This document shows positions 56,761-64,000 of a stretch of DNA of 64,000 nt, one piece after another; positions within the stretch are counted from its first letter, which is position 1; each line of letters starts with the position of its first letter. The translations under genes were made by a program, and so were the position numbers. The stretch is taken from contig CM060125.1 of NCBI GenBank assembly GCA_030522415.1, forward strand, positions 864,401 to 928,400, in the 5' to 3' direction. The notes below the pieces were generated by a model. The model saw nothing but the letters and a program-made list of their open reading frames with translations. It searched no databases and had not been told where the DNA came from. Source of the stretch: Channallabes apus (taxonomy: Eukaryota; Chordata; Actinopteri; Siluriformes; Clariidae).

Positions 56761-57315
56761 TGTCGCGGTGCAGAACGTGGACTGTGAAAGTGGACCCAGT
56801 TGCAGGTAGAGAGCGAGAGATCAGAGCCGTGTGATCAGTCGGCGGGGGCGTCGAGCCAAAACGTGAAGCTGAGCCGTGGTCGAGGAGGAGAGCAAGAGAT
56901 CAAAGCCGTGTGATCAGTCAGCGAGGGCGTCGAGCAAAAACGTGAAGCTGAGCCGTGGTCGAGAAACGAAAGCGAAAGTTCAAAGCCGTTAAATCCAAGC
57001 GTGGCAATAATCCATATCGGGAGGCGAGGGGGAAAACGAGAAGCAAGCGAGGTCGGCAACGTGAAAAGTCATGAACAGAAACGCGAGAAAACTATGGCCA
57101 AAAAACACACAATAATCCAGCGCGAGGCAGCGCGCTGCGCTTCCTTATAAGCTGGGTGAAATCAGCGCCAGATGAGAAACCGGTGTGCCGGTGGGGCGGT
57201 CCGGGAGGAGCGATGACAGCGTGGGAAAGCATGACCACGTGATGAGAGTCTGACAGCGTGGGAAAGGAAATGTCAAAAGGTTTCTGATCAGCGCGAAGGC
57301 ACTGAGAGCGTGACA
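56761..57315 (-). repeat. 3' LTR of the Ty3/Gypsy element
   Basis: 555 bp, minus-strand TGTCACGC... to ...CCGCGACA. It contains a tandem internal duplication: two similar copies of 'cgtgaagctgagccgtggtc' with surrounding sequence, about 75 bp apart. It differs from the 5' LTR by three substitutions. Confidence 0.95.
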
Positions 57316-57329
57316 GTACCCCTCCTCTA
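57316..57329 (-). promoter_or_regulatory. Polypurine tract overlapping the pol stop codon
   Basis: On the minus strand TAGAGGAGGGGTAC lies directly before the 3' LTR. Its first three bases are the stop codon of the pol frame. A purine-rich tract here primes plus-strand DNA synthesis in LTR elements. The trailing TAC is slightly unusual. Confidence 0.75.
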
Positions 57330-58064
57330 ACGAACGCCTCCAGGCGTTACGCGGGGTGCGTTGGGGCAGCGTCTGTAGAAGTCCGTGATCAGGGTTCGGT
57401 CGAGGATGAATCTGGCTGGGATCCAGCTTCTCTCCTCAGGGCCGTAGCCCTCCCAATCCACCAAAAACTGGATTCCTCTGCCTCGCCGGCGGGCCTTCAG
57501 GAGTTTTCTGACTGTGTACGCCTCACTGCCATCGATGATACGGGGAGGAGGATGAGGGTGGGAGGGTGGACTTAGAGAACAGTTTACAATGCGTCGTAGC
57601 TGGGACACATGGAAGGTGGGGTGGATGCGTCGCATAGACGATGGGAGTAGGAGACGGACAGCGCACGGGTTGATTATCCTGGTAATTGTGAAGGGTCCGA
57701 TGAAACGGGGAGAGAGCTTGCGGGAAAGTGTCTTTAGGGGAATGTCTCTGGTGGCGAGCATGACTCTGTCTCCTATGTGATACCTGGGAGTCTTGGAGCG
57801 ATGACGGTCCGCCTGTCTCTTGTATAAGCGGGATGCTTGCAGCAGGGATCGTCTGGCTCGTAACCATGTACTTTTGCAGCGGCGGATAAAGTGTTGTGCC
57901 GAGGGGACCTCTACCTCCTCCTCTTGAGTGGGGAACAGTGGTGGTTGGTAGCCCAGGCAGCACTGGAACGGAGAGAGGCCCGTTGAGGCAGATGGCAGGG
58001 AGTTGTGAGCGTACTCGACCCACGGGAGAAACTTACTCCAGGTGGTGGCATCACGAGTAGTCAT
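57327..58064 (-). pseudogene. Pol C-terminus: integrase end and chromodomain, out of frame
   Basis: A 245-codon frame. TTWSKFLPWVEYAHNSLPSA and STGLSPFQCCLGYQPPLF form the end of the integrase core. GDRVMLATRDIPLK and KLSPRFIGPFTITRI form the GPY/F-like module, and RRIHPTFHVSQLR follows. The chromodomain is YTVRKLLKARRRGRGIQFLV then DWEGYGPEERSWIP. A chromodomain directs integration to chromatin marks in chromoviruses. This frame belongs to the same polyprotein as the upstream ORF but is shifted; spacing to the catalytic Glu is short by several residues, suggesting a small out-of-frame deletion at 58061-58064. The apparent ATG overlapping the upstream TGA (ATGA) is probably accidental. Confidence 0.9.
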
Positions 58065-61000
58065 ACTTCCATTGCTTGGTTTTTTCGTTCTGTTTGGCCG
58101 TTGGATTGGGGATGAAAACCAGAAGATAGGCTAGGAGAGGCTCCGATGAGTTTACAAAAGGCCCCCCAGAAGCGTGAGGTGAATTGAGGGCCACGGTCTG
58201 AAACTATGTCGGTGGGGAGGCCGTGAAGACGAAAAACATGAAATATCAATTGCTCTGCGGTCTCTTTGGCGGACGGGAGCTTGGGGAGCGGGACTAGGTG
58301 GACGGACTTGGAGAAGCGGTCAACAATGGTCAGGATGCAAGTGTTTCCGTCAGATGAGGGTAGCCCTGTTACAAAGTCCAGCGAAATATGCGACCAGGGA
58401 CGGTGAGGTATGGGTAAGGGTCTGAGGAGGCCAGCCGGAGGACGGTTGTTGGGTTTGCAGCGGGTGCAAATGTCGCAGGCTGCCACAAAGCTGGAGACAT
58501 CCCTCCCCATCGTGGACCACCAGAAACGCTGTTGTATGATAAATAGCGTTCGGGCAGAGCCTGGGTGACAGGACAGCTTGGATCCATGACCCCACTCCAG
58601 GACCTGCGGGCGCAGACCGGGGGGAACAAAGAGGCGATCTGGGGGGACATTGCTTGGGCCGGGCTCCTGAGTCAATGCCTGCTTGACTTTGGTCTCGATG
58701 TCTAGCTCTAAGGCGGCAACGAGACAACGAGATGGTAGAATGGGTTGGCATGGTGTGGGATCTTGTGGGAGGGAGAACTGACGTGAGAGGGCATCAGGCT
58801 TAGTGTTCTTAGAACCTGGGCGGTAGGACAGGGTGAAATTGAATCTTGAGAAGAACAGCGACCACCGAGCTTGGCGGGCATTGAGTCTTTTGGCGGTGCG
58901 CAGGTACTCTAAGTTCCTGTGATCGGTCCACACTATGAAGGGAAGCTCGGTCCCCTCCAGCCAATGTCTCCACTCCTCTAGTGCTAACTTGATGGCCAGG
59001 AGCTCTCGGTCGCCTACGTCATAATTCCTCTCAGCTGGAGATAGACGGCGGGAGTAGAATGAGCAGGGGTGCAGCTTGTTGTCTCGCGGGGATCTTTGGG
59101 AGAGAATTCCCCCAACGCCAGTGTTGGAAGCGTCCACTTCTACCACAAACTGGCGAGATGGATCGGGTATGGTGAGTATGGGGGCTGAGGTGAACCGCTT
59201 CTTGAGGTCCGTGAAGGCCTTGTCTGCCTCGTTGTTCCAGCAGAACTGTGTCTTGGGGGACGTCAGGGAGGTGAGGGGGGCGGCGACAGAACTGTAACCC
59301 CGGATGAAGCGGCGATAGAAGTTCGCGAACCCCAGGAACCGTTGGAGGTCACGTCGAGAGGCTGGCGTGGGCCAGTTGGAGACGGCCTGGACCTTGGCGG
59401 GTTCCATCTCCAGTCTGGAGGGAGAGATGACAAACCCTAGGAACGTTGTGGAAGTTGTATGGAACTCACATTTCTCGGCTTTAACAAAGAGATTGTTCTC
59501 TAGGAGCCTCTGCAGAACTTGGCGAACGTGGTGCCGGTGCTCCTCCAGGCCACGAGAGAAAATCAAAATGTCGTCCAAATACACGAACACGAAGGAATTC
59601 AAGAAGTCACGGAGAACGTCATTAATGAGGGCCTGGAATACGGCAGGGGCGTTGGTCAGTCCGAACGGAACCACCAGATACTCGTAATGCCCAGTGGGTG
59701 TGTTGAAGGCAGTTTTCCACTCGTCGCCCTCCCGGATGCGGACGAGGTGATAAGCGTTTCGTAGGTCGAGCTTGGTGAAAATGTCCGCCCCTTGGAGAAG
59801 TTCGAAGGCAGTGGCCATGAGAGGTAACGGGTAGCGGTTCCTGACGGTTATCTCGTTAAGCCCTCTGTAATCAATGCATGGACGAAGGGACTTGTCTTTT
59901 TTCTTGACGAAGAAAAATCCTGCCCCAGCGGGCGAGGAGGATGGACGAATAATTCCGGCGGCGAGGGAATCTGTGATATACTTATTCATGGCCTCTCTTT
60001 CTTGGTGTGCCAGAGAGTAAAGTCTGCCTTTCGGAGGAGAGGTGCCCGGGAGAAGATCAATGGGACAGTCGTATGGTCGGTGCGGCGGAAGTGACATGGC
60101 TCGGGTCTTATTGAAGACCTGCCCAAGATCATGGTATTCGGTGGGTACGCTGGAGATGTCCGGGGTTTCATGGGGCGTGGCCAGGATAGGAGTTGGAGGG
60201 AGTGCTGAGTGCAGGCATGTCGTGGAGCATGAGGGACTCCAACCCGTGATGACTTGCTTGTTCCAATCGATCTGGGGTCCATGGAGGGCTAGCCAGGGAA
60301 GTCCGAGGACCAAGGCGGCGTGTGATTTCTCCATAATGAAGAGGGAGATCTCCTCAGAGTGGTTCCCTGACGTTCTTAAGGTTAACGGTGGGGTTCTAAG
60401 TATGATGGGTGGAAGCCGGCTCCCATCCAAGGCCTGAACGGCGAGCGGAGCGTCTAGTGGTAAGCCAGGGATCTTTAATGCTCTCACCGTATTCGCGCTG
60501 ATCAAATTTCGATCGGAGCCGGAGTCAATTAGTGCCTGAATTGGGTGAGCCTGACCACCGATGATTAGGTTTACGGGAAGTAGGGGACGTGATTGTGGAA
60601 ATCTATCAGGAGGGGAGCCTTCTAGTGTTCCCAGTCTGACTAGGGGGGGCCTCCCTTTTAATGAGCAGTCTTTAAGCCTGTGTCCTGAAGCTCCACAGTA
60701 AAAACAAGCCCCTTGTAGGCGGCGTCGGCGTCTCTCCTCGTCAGAGATGCGGGTCCTGCCTAGCTGCATGGGCTCCTCCTGACTGGTTTGCTGCAGGGCA
60801 GGAGGCGTGTGCCCTATTCTGGGGTGCCGTCTTAACTGGAGACGTGAGTCGACCCGCCCGGCGAGATCCATGAGTTCGTGGAGGTCCGTGGGGGTTTCGC
60901 GGGAGATGAGCTCATCCTTAAGAGCTTCTGATAGCCCTTCCAGAAAGACATCCGCTAGGGCTCTGTCATTCCATCCACTAGAAGCGGCTAGGGTGCGGAA

Positions 61001-61507
61001 CTCGATGGCATAGTCGTAAGCAGAGCGGGATCCCTGATGAAGTCTTAATAACCTTGTTCCCGCCTCCCTGCCGGCGAATGAGCGATCAAAGACCCTCCTC
61101 ATCTCCTTGGAGAAGTTGTCGAAGTTCTCGCAGCATGGGTCGCGAGCCTCCCAGAGGGCTGTACTCCACTCCCTGGCTCTATCAGTTAGTAGCGTGATGA
61201 TGTAGGCCACCCGGGAACGTTCTGATGAGAAGGAGGAGGTTTGAAGCTCGAAAATCAGTGAGCATTGTGAGAGGAAGGACCTGCAAGTTCCTGGTTCTCC
61301 ACCATAGGTGGGAGGGGCTGGTAGGCGTGGCTCTCGTGGTGTTCCGGAGTGTGAGGTCTGAGCTGTAGGTACCTGGAGCCGTTGTACTTGGGAGATGACG
61401 TCAGCTAGGGTTTGTCTCGTGGCGATGAGTTCCTCCTGGTTCTTTCCGAGGAGCACACTTTGGGTCTCCAGTGCCCGTCGCATTCCGTCTAACCCTGCTG
61501 GGTCCAT
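58061..61507 (-). CDS. Gag-Pol polyprotein, single fused ORF, truncated in integrase
   Basis: 1148 codons with no frameshift between Gag and Pol. Gag is about residues 1-290, ending in a CCHC knuckle ([14 protein letters not shown], 268-281). An aspartic protease has LIDSGSD at about 326-332. The RT has YLDD at 643-646. RNase H has Asp792, Glu835 and Asp862. The integrase zinc module uses His974/His981 and Cys1011/Cys1014, and the catalytic triad is Asp1044, Asp1104 and Glu1140 (D,D35E). The frame then ends at MEV, losing the integrase C-terminus and chromodomain, which follow in another frame. The start ATG at 61505-61507 is only 19 nt from the LTR. All catalytic residues are intact, consistent with youth. 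A single Gag-Pol ORF is known from Tf1; many relatives use two frames. Confidence 0.95.
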   Translation of the reverse strand: MDPAGLDGMRRALETQSVLLGKNQEELIATRQTLADVISQVQRLQVPTAQTSHSGTPREPRLPAPPTYGGEPGTCRSFLSQCSLIFELQTSSFSSERSRVAYIITLLTDRAREWSTALWEARDPCCENFDNFSKEMRRVFDRSFAGREAGTRLLRLHQGSRSAYDYAIEFRTLAASSGWNDRALADVFLEGLSEALKDELISRETPTDLHELMDLAGRVDSRLQLRRHPRIGHTPPALQQTSQEEPMQLGRTRISDEERRRRRLQGACFYCGASGHRLKDCSLKGRPPLVRLGTLEGSPPDRFPQSRPLLPVNLIIGGQAHPIQALIDSGSDRNLISANTVRALKIPGLPLDAPLAVQALDGSRLPPIILRTPPLTLRTSGNHSEEISLFIMEKSHAALVLGLPWLALHGPQIDWNKQVITGWSPSCSTTCLHSALPPTPILATPHETPDISSVPTEYHDLGQVFNKTRAMSLPPHRPYDCPIDLLPGTSPPKGRLYSLAHQEREAMNKYITDSLAAGIIRPSSSPAGAGFFFVKKKDKSLRPCIDYRGLNEITVRNRYPLPLMATAFELLQGADIFTKLDLRNAYHLVRIREGDEWKTAFNTPTGHYEYLVVPFGLTNAPAVFQALINDVLRDFLNSFVFVYLDDILIFSRGLEEHRHHVRQVLQRLLENNLFVKAEKCEFHTTSTTFLGFVISPSRLEMEPAKVQAVSNWPTPASRRDLQRFLGFANFYRRFIRGYSSVAAPLTSLTSPKTQFCWNNEADKAFTDLKKRFTSAPILTIPDPSRQFVVEVDASNTGVGGILSQRSPRDNKLHPCSFYSRRLSPAERNYDVGDRELLAIKLALEEWRHWLEGTELPFIVWTDHRNLEYLRTAKRLNARQARWSLFFSRFNFTLSYRPGSKNTKPDALSRQFSLPQDPTPCQPILPSRCLVAALELDIETKVKQALTQEPGPSNVPPDRLFVPPGLRPQVLEWGHGSKLSCHPGSARTLFIIQQRFWWSTMGRDVSSFVAACDICTRCKPNNRPPAGLLRPLPIPHRPWSHISLDFVTGLPSSDGNTCILTIVDRFSKSVHLVPLPKLPSAKETAEQLIFHVFRLHGLPTDIVSDRGPQFTSRFWGAFCKLIGASPSLSSGFHPQSNGQTERKNQAMEV

Positions 61508-61514
61508 AGTGCTT

Positions 61515-61525
61515 GCTGGATTATT
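61515..61525 (-). promoter_or_regulatory. Self-priming primer-binding site
   Basis: On the minus strand, one base after the 5' LTR, lies AATAATCCAGC. It has no TGG start and does not look like the complement of a tRNA 3' end. Its exact 11-nt complement GCTGGATTATT lies inside the LTR at 61877-61887, 24-31 bp after a TATA-like box, at the predicted RNA 5' end. This is the arrangement used for self-priming by Tf1/sushi-type chromoviruses. Confidence 0.85.
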
Positions 61526-61526
61526 C

Positions 61527-62081
61527 TGTCGCGGTGCAGAACGTGAACTGTGAAAGTGGACCCAGTTGCAGGTAGAGAGCGAGAGATCAGAGCCGTGTGA
61601 TCAGTCGGCGGGGGCGTCGAGCCAAAACGTGAAGCTGAGCCGTGGTCGAGGAGGAGAGCAAGAGATCAAAGCCGTGTGATCAGTCAGCGAGGGCGTCGAG
61701 CAAAAACGTGAAGCTGAGCCGTGGTCGAGAAACGAAAGCGAAAGTTCAAAGCCGTTAAATCCAAGCGTGGCAATAATCCAAATCGGGAGGCGAGGGGGAA
61801 AACGAGAAGCAAGCGAGGTCGGCAACGTGAAAAGTCATGAACAGAAACGCGAGAAAACTATGGCCAAAAAACACACAATAATCCAGCGCGAGGCAGCGCG
61901 CTGCGCTTCCTTATAAGCTGGGTGAAATCAGCGCCAGATGAGAAACCGGTGTGCCGGCGGGGCGGTCCGGGAGGAGCGATGACAGCGTGGGAAAGCATGA
62001 CCACGTGATGAGAGTCTGACAGCGTGGGAAAGGAAATGTCAAAAGGTTTCTGATCAGCGCGAAGGCACTGAGAGCGTGACA
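61527..62081 (-). repeat. 5' LTR of the Ty3/Gypsy element
   Basis: 555 bp, the promoter-bearing copy for the minus-strand genome. With RNA start at 61887, U3 is about 194 nt and R plus U5 about 361 nt. Confidence 0.95.
61877..61918 (-). promoter_or_regulatory. LTR core promoter and predicted RNA start
   Basis: The minus strand has CTTATAAGG (61910-61918), then a GC-rich spacer, then GCTGGATTATT starting at 61887, about 29 nt from the first base of TTATAAG. The start site is inferred from the TATA spacing and from complementarity to the primer site, not measured. Confidence 0.7.
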
Positions 62082-62550
62082 TTTAGAAATGGCTTTATAA
62101 CCTTTACCAGACTGATAGATCTCAATTACTTTTGTTCTCATTTGTTCCTGAATTTCTTTGGATCTTGGCATGATGTCTAGCTTTTGAGGTGCTTTTGGTC
62201 TACTTCTCTGTGTCAGGTAGCTCCTATTTAAGTGATTTCTTGATTGAAACAGGTGTGGCAGTAATCAGGCCTGGGGGTGACTACAGAAATTGAACTCGGG
62301 TGTGATAAACCACAGTTAAGTTATTTTTTAACAAGGGGGGCAATCACTTTTTCACACAGGGCCATGTAGATTTGTTTTTTTTTCTCCCTTAATAACATAA
62401 ACCTTCATTTAAAAACTGCATTTTGTGTTCAATTATGTTATCTTTGACTAATAGTTAACGGGTTTTGATGAGCAGAAACATTTAAGTGTGACAAACATGC
62501 AAAAGAATAAGAAATCAGGAAGGGGGCAAATAGTTTTTCACACCCCTGTA

Positions 62551-63389
62551 TATAGATGGAAAAGCAGTTATTTAGTACATTCAGGTCATCAGCTGACTTC
62601 ATTTTATTGCCACATAACATTGCTGAGCCGGGGCGTGAATCATAATACTGCCTTTAGAGGCTTGTACAGTTGCCACTATGCATGATGGTGCATCCCCTCG
62701 TGTGCTTCTCGCTTTCCCTGATGCACCATCATTTTGAAATATGGCTCATCAATCCACATGCACTTTTTCCATTACTCCAAAATGCAAACTTTATTCTTCC
62801 TAGCAAACTGATTCCTTTGATTTGATTAGTCAAGTGGATTTCTTATGGCAACACAGCTGTTTAGTCCCAGTCCTGTGAGATCTTGTCACACTGTGTGTGT
62901 ACGTACAGTAAATGCTCTTACTGTCACTATGAAACATAGCTGTGATATCTACTGCCAACGATGCAACGATGCACCAAGCGTTTGTGATCTTCGAACATAC
63001 AGTCGTTCATTATTTTTTTTTCCTTCCATGTTTTAATAACATGTTAGACAGTCAGTTCTTAACCCATTTCCAGTCATTTCAGCAATCTCCTCAACGGTTC
63101 CCTTTGCTTGAAGCAGATCATTACAGTACAGCATTTTTTTTTTCACGGATATGGGATTCATTATCTGAATTTGTTGTTTAAGAAATGAGAAGCTGCTCAC
63201 TCTATCAGTTAGGGTTAAAATAATTGTCTCCAGTTGGAACACATTAATCACTGCAGTAATTATCCAACCAAACTCTCTTAAGTATTTGCTTATTTAAATC
63301 CAAATGCTGACTTTTTAGGCATTTAGTGTAGTATAAAGCCATCATGAGCAGGCACACACATGCGCACATACACACACACACACATACTG

Positions 63390-63461
<72 letters not shown>

Positions 63462-63925
63462 CCTATCCCTAGGTGAATAGGTGGGTGGCCTGCAATCCCT
63501 ATTTAATGAAGGCCATATTTTATAGCATGGAGGGGGAGCTGTATTACTTTTATTATTTTTATTTGGATCACAGTGCAGCCTATGCAACTTCAAACACTCT
63601 CACAGGAGTCGTCTGAAAAAGATCCATTTATTGCAGGGGGAGTCTGTAAAAAAAAGGAATAATTACAAGAGCACATGCTAATTCTAATGTGTTGAGAGAG
63701 AAAGACCTAGAACAACCAAGTGCTTATTTCCATTGTGTAGAATACAGGCCTGGCTGCATCACTTTAAGTTCTCATCACTTCTACGTACGTCAGTTCCTCT
63801 ATTGATCTGCAAAGCAGGGTCAAGTGGATAGAAAAGACCTGGACGCATTTTTCTGGTTTGTCTTTTCAAAATCTGTTGTCCTCTTCTAGCGATAAACATG
63901 TCCTCAGCTCCCGGATAGCACCGGT
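62551..63925. other. Intronic sequence with enhancer-like blocks
   Basis: No gene. About 62640-62890 ('ttgccactatgcatgatggt', 'gatgcaccatcattttgaaa', 'tttgatttgattagtcaagt') and 63475-63850 ('ccctatttaatgaaggccat', 'ggaataattacaagagcaca', 'aagtgcttatttccattgtg') are repeat-free and motif-rich. They flank a CA microsatellite at 63392-63458. Conservation is untested. Confidence 0.35.
63392..63458. repeat. (CA)n microsatellite
   Basis: 67 bp of AC, preceded by a shorter CA run at 63369-63384 and a tactgta word. Confidence 0.95.
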
Positions 63926-64000
63926 CAAAAGTTTGGACACAAGGTTGGATTTATTTTCTACTTTCTAGAACAAGACTGAACTCTCTTTACTGGTAATTAA
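63926..64000 (+). mobile_element. Tc1-like terminal repeat, cut by the window end
   Basis: 'caccggtcaaaagtttggac' followed by 'ttatttctac' is the start of a fish Tc1 inverted repeat (the 'ACCGGTCAAAAGTTTGGACAC' family). Only the first about 75 bp lie in the window. Confidence 0.6.

Larger units (their letters stand above)
56761..62081 (-). mobile_element. Ty3/Gypsy chromovirus LTR retrotransposon
   Basis: 5321 bp, with 555-bp LTRs at both ends (TG...CA termini) and a 5-bp target duplication TTTAG (56756-56760 and 62082-62086). The LTRs differ at three positions by my alignment (near 56780, 57015 and 57192), so the insertion is recent. Coding on the minus strand runs from 20 bp inside the 5' LTR to 12 bp before the 3' LTR. 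Domain order Gag, protease, RT, RNase H, integrase, chromodomain places it in the chromovirus group of Ty3/Gypsy. No envelope gene exists. One frameshift inside integrase disables this copy. Confidence 0.97.
55823..62171 (-). pseudogene. Tc1-D transposase, copy 2, interrupted by retrotransposon and a stop
   Basis: The N-terminal 30 codons (MPRSKEIQEQMRTKVIEIYQ, SGKGYKAISK) lie at 62082-62171. The frame resumes left of the retrotransposon at 56760 and runs to 55823, broken by one TAA at 56372-56374. Catalytic motifs TDE, QQDNDPKHTS and DLNPIEMLWHDLKK are present. The TAA sits at the same codon as the second stop of copy 1, so the family had this defect before either copy was inserted, or the codon is a recurrent change. 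The insertion adds 5.3 kb within the helix-turn-helix. Confidence 0.93.
55605..62548 (-). mobile_element. Tc1 family D element, copy 2, split by a Ty3/Gypsy element
   Basis: It starts cagtggtgtgaaaaactatt after TA (55603-55604) and ends tttttcacacccctg before TA (62549-62550), with one change in the last bases. Without the retrotransposon and its duplicated 5-bp target it is about 1.62 kb, matching copy 1. Orientation is the same as copy 1. The retrotransposon sits in the part of the gene coding for the DNA-binding domain. Confidence 0.95.

Noticed and set aside
58061..58064. ATGA overlap as a designed stop-restart between two pol ORFs
   Set aside because: It would split the integrase after its catalytic Glu, and residue spacing indicates a small deletion. 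Kept only as a finding to be tested on a family consensus.
55603..62550. Segmental duplication linking the Tc1-D copies with the nearby hAT-N1 copies at 47 and 55 kb
   Set aside because: In the first locus Tc1-D lies inside hAT-N1. In the second it lies about 250 bp outside, with its own TA target and different flanks, so these are independent insertions.

Overview
The window reads as teleost fish chromosomal DNA, most likely an otophysan such as a catfish. The evidence is the AT-rich non-coding background, the very many CA/TG and CT/GA microsatellites, the tRNA-headed SINEs of the Mermaid/DANA-like kind, the Tc1 elements with roughly 160-210 bp inverted repeats, the hAT-type elements, and the RTE- and L2-like LINE pieces. 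No bacterial-style genes, rRNA, functional tRNA or CRISPR array is visible.

The only host-gene coding sequence I can support is one 116-bp exon at 45175-45290 (+). It has clean splice sites and encodes SRPGRPPKRSLG...LLSPGLLSPT, which fits the dachshund family and dach2 rather than dach1. Most of the window is therefore probably two large dach2 introns: at least 45 kb upstream of the exon and at least 18 kb downstream. Several repeat-free stretches dense in homeodomain-like motifs (about 8.93-9.32, 21.74-22.01, 23.56-23.90, 26.80-27.16, 37.40-38.13, 46.24-46.44 and 62.64-63.85 kb) are candidates for developmental enhancers, but conservation was not tested.

Layout. 0-8 kb: a hAT derivative with BED-finger relics (1366-2944), a Tc1 mini-element (3079-3450), a patchwork of Tc1/SINE/LINE fragments (4.35-6.0 kb), and a TIR element with a 6-bp target duplication (6065-7321). 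8-18 kb: SINEs, an L2-like LINE end, two hAT elements with perfect 8-bp target duplications (11848-13009 and 14690-15586), and a Harbinger-like MITE. 18-22.6 kb: an old Tc1, a LINE reverse-transcriptase relic, an old Tc1 relic split by a younger Tc1 (20105-21403), and an 11-bp minisatellite (22116-22632). 23.9-30.7 kb: an RTE LINE end, a tRNA SINE, and a Tc1 relic split by a hAT element. 30.7-45 kb: mainly unique intron with microsatellites and SINEs, ending at the dach2 exon.

46.7-51.6 kb is a three-level nest: a SINE holds a hAT element, which holds both a Tc1 and a second hAT element. Target duplications are intact at every level, and related copies elsewhere in the window show the empty sites. 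54.3-62.5 kb holds another hAT copy, then a second copy of the same Tc1 family split by a young Ty3/Gypsy chromovirus (56761-62081; 555-bp LTRs differing at 3 positions). The retrotransposon has Gag, protease, reverse transcriptase, RNase H, integrase and a C-terminal chromodomain. It also carries an 11-nt primer-binding site exactly complementary to the predicted first 11 nt of its own RNA, the signature of Tf1/sushi-type self-priming. Its pol is broken once inside integrase.

A further pattern cuts across the whole window: the heptamer TACTGTA/TACAGTA occurs about 80 times by eye outside tandem arrays, against roughly a dozen expected from composition.
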